This document shows, one piece after another, positions 63,501 to 64,000 of a stretch of DNA of 64,000 nucleotides. The position numbers and the translations under genes are program-made. Position 1 is the first letter of the stretch; each line of letters begins with the position of its first letter. The stretch is from contig OY783193.1 in assembly GCA_963678675.1 (NCBI GenBank), forward strand, positions 2,239,501 to 2,303,500, written 5' to 3'. The notes beneath the pieces were generated by a model. It ran no database searches and was not told where the DNA came from. It saw only the letters and a program-made list of their open reading frames with translations. This DNA is from Xiphydria camelus. Its lineage: Eukaryota > Arthropoda > Insecta > Hymenoptera > Xiphydriidae.

Positions 63501-64000
63501 GCGAGAAGGTAGGAAGAGTGCTTGATGAGCGTGCGAAGGCGAGCAGGTGAGAGTGAAACCGCAGATTATGTTGGCCACTGAGATACGAATACACGTATTC
63601 TTAAACACGGACGAAAAGCTTTCAAGCTTTTACGGCATCCATATTCGGCAATAATATGAGATAACAGGGGAAACACATTTTTCATATTCTCCATCATACG
63701 CCCGTCGTAAAACTCCCGGAATGGCCCTAAGTTTGATGATATAGCCGCCGCGCCACCCTCTCCGAGAGCCTCGCGAGCGGCTCGGCTAAATATAAAAAAA
63801 AGTTTCGAACCACCCCTGTATAAAGGTAGGTGCAGATATTTTCCGTTCACTCGTAATTGCACTGAAAAAAATATTTAGCTAATCCGGCAATATTTCTGGC
63901 TGCCTCGGATATTATTTGGCGACAACTAGAAAAATATTGCTGGCGTAGCAAGGATTCTTGCTATTGCGAAGAAAATTATCACTGCAATTACTACAATTTT
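60589..64000. other. Intergenic stretch without recognised gene
   Basis: Contains a 19-G run at 61516-61534 and CpG-rich DNA at 60.9-61.2 and 62.8-63.5 kb. Open frames at 60684-61052 (minus), 60790-61257 (plus) and 63566-63862 (minus) have no family I recognise. The last 140 bp (from about 63863) are rich in GCAATATTT-type inverted phrases and look like the start of another repeat cut by the window edge. Confidence 0.4.
61516..61534. repeat. Poly-G tract (19 G)
   Basis: A run of 19 G on the plus strand within GC-rich sequence; length uncertain for technical reasons. Confidence 0.9.

Overview
The window looks like nuclear DNA of an insect, most likely a hymenopteran such as an ant. Genes have short exons with GT..AG introns, CpG is abundant, and the protein families are animal ones. 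Many short non-coding inverted-repeat elements (MITEs) are present, including several flanked by TTAA as in the piggyBac superfamily. The species cannot be named from the sequence alone. There are no bacterial operons, CRISPR arrays or rRNA genes, and I saw no convincing tRNA gene.

Layout. (1) 1-5320, minus strand: eight 5' exons (about 572 codons) of a BBS9/PTHB1 gene, a BBSome subunit of the cilium; the 3' part lies beyond the left edge. (2) 5848-6670, plus strand: a complete four-exon DCTN5 (dynactin p25) gene, head-to-head with BBS9 across 527 bp. That interval holds an X-box-like site upstream of BBS9 and a perfect TGACGTCA upstream of DCTN5. (3) 6.7-11 kb: no recognised gene; an old tandem duplication brackets a 100-codon orphan ORF on the minus strand. 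(4) 11-16.6 kb: a cluster of four TTAA-flanked MITEs, one with its empty site preserved in a neighbouring duplicate, around the first exon of the next gene. (5) 15.6-48.9 kb, plus strand: an SLC17-type major facilitator transporter (513 aa) of eight exons, with a first intron of about 29.8 kb. A second phase-compatible first exon lies at 38.0 kb. The giant intron is full of MITEs and hairpins. (6) 52.95-55.43 kb, plus strand: a ten-exon FLAD1-like gene (503 aa) with an intact molybdopterin-binding-type domain but a FAD synthetase domain whose key motifs are altered. (7) 55.4-64 kb: repeats, simple sequence and no recognised gene.

The four genes are not one pathway: ciliary trafficking (BBS9), dynein adaptor (DCTN5), organic-anion/phosphate-type transport (SLC17) and flavin metabolism (FLAD1-like). 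BBS9 and DCTN5 may share a divergent promoter. No new multi-gene system stood out. The most interesting signals are the FLAD1-like protein with a probably inactive synthetase half, the alternative first exons of the SLC17 gene, and a paralogous empty site that dates and defines a TTAA insertion.
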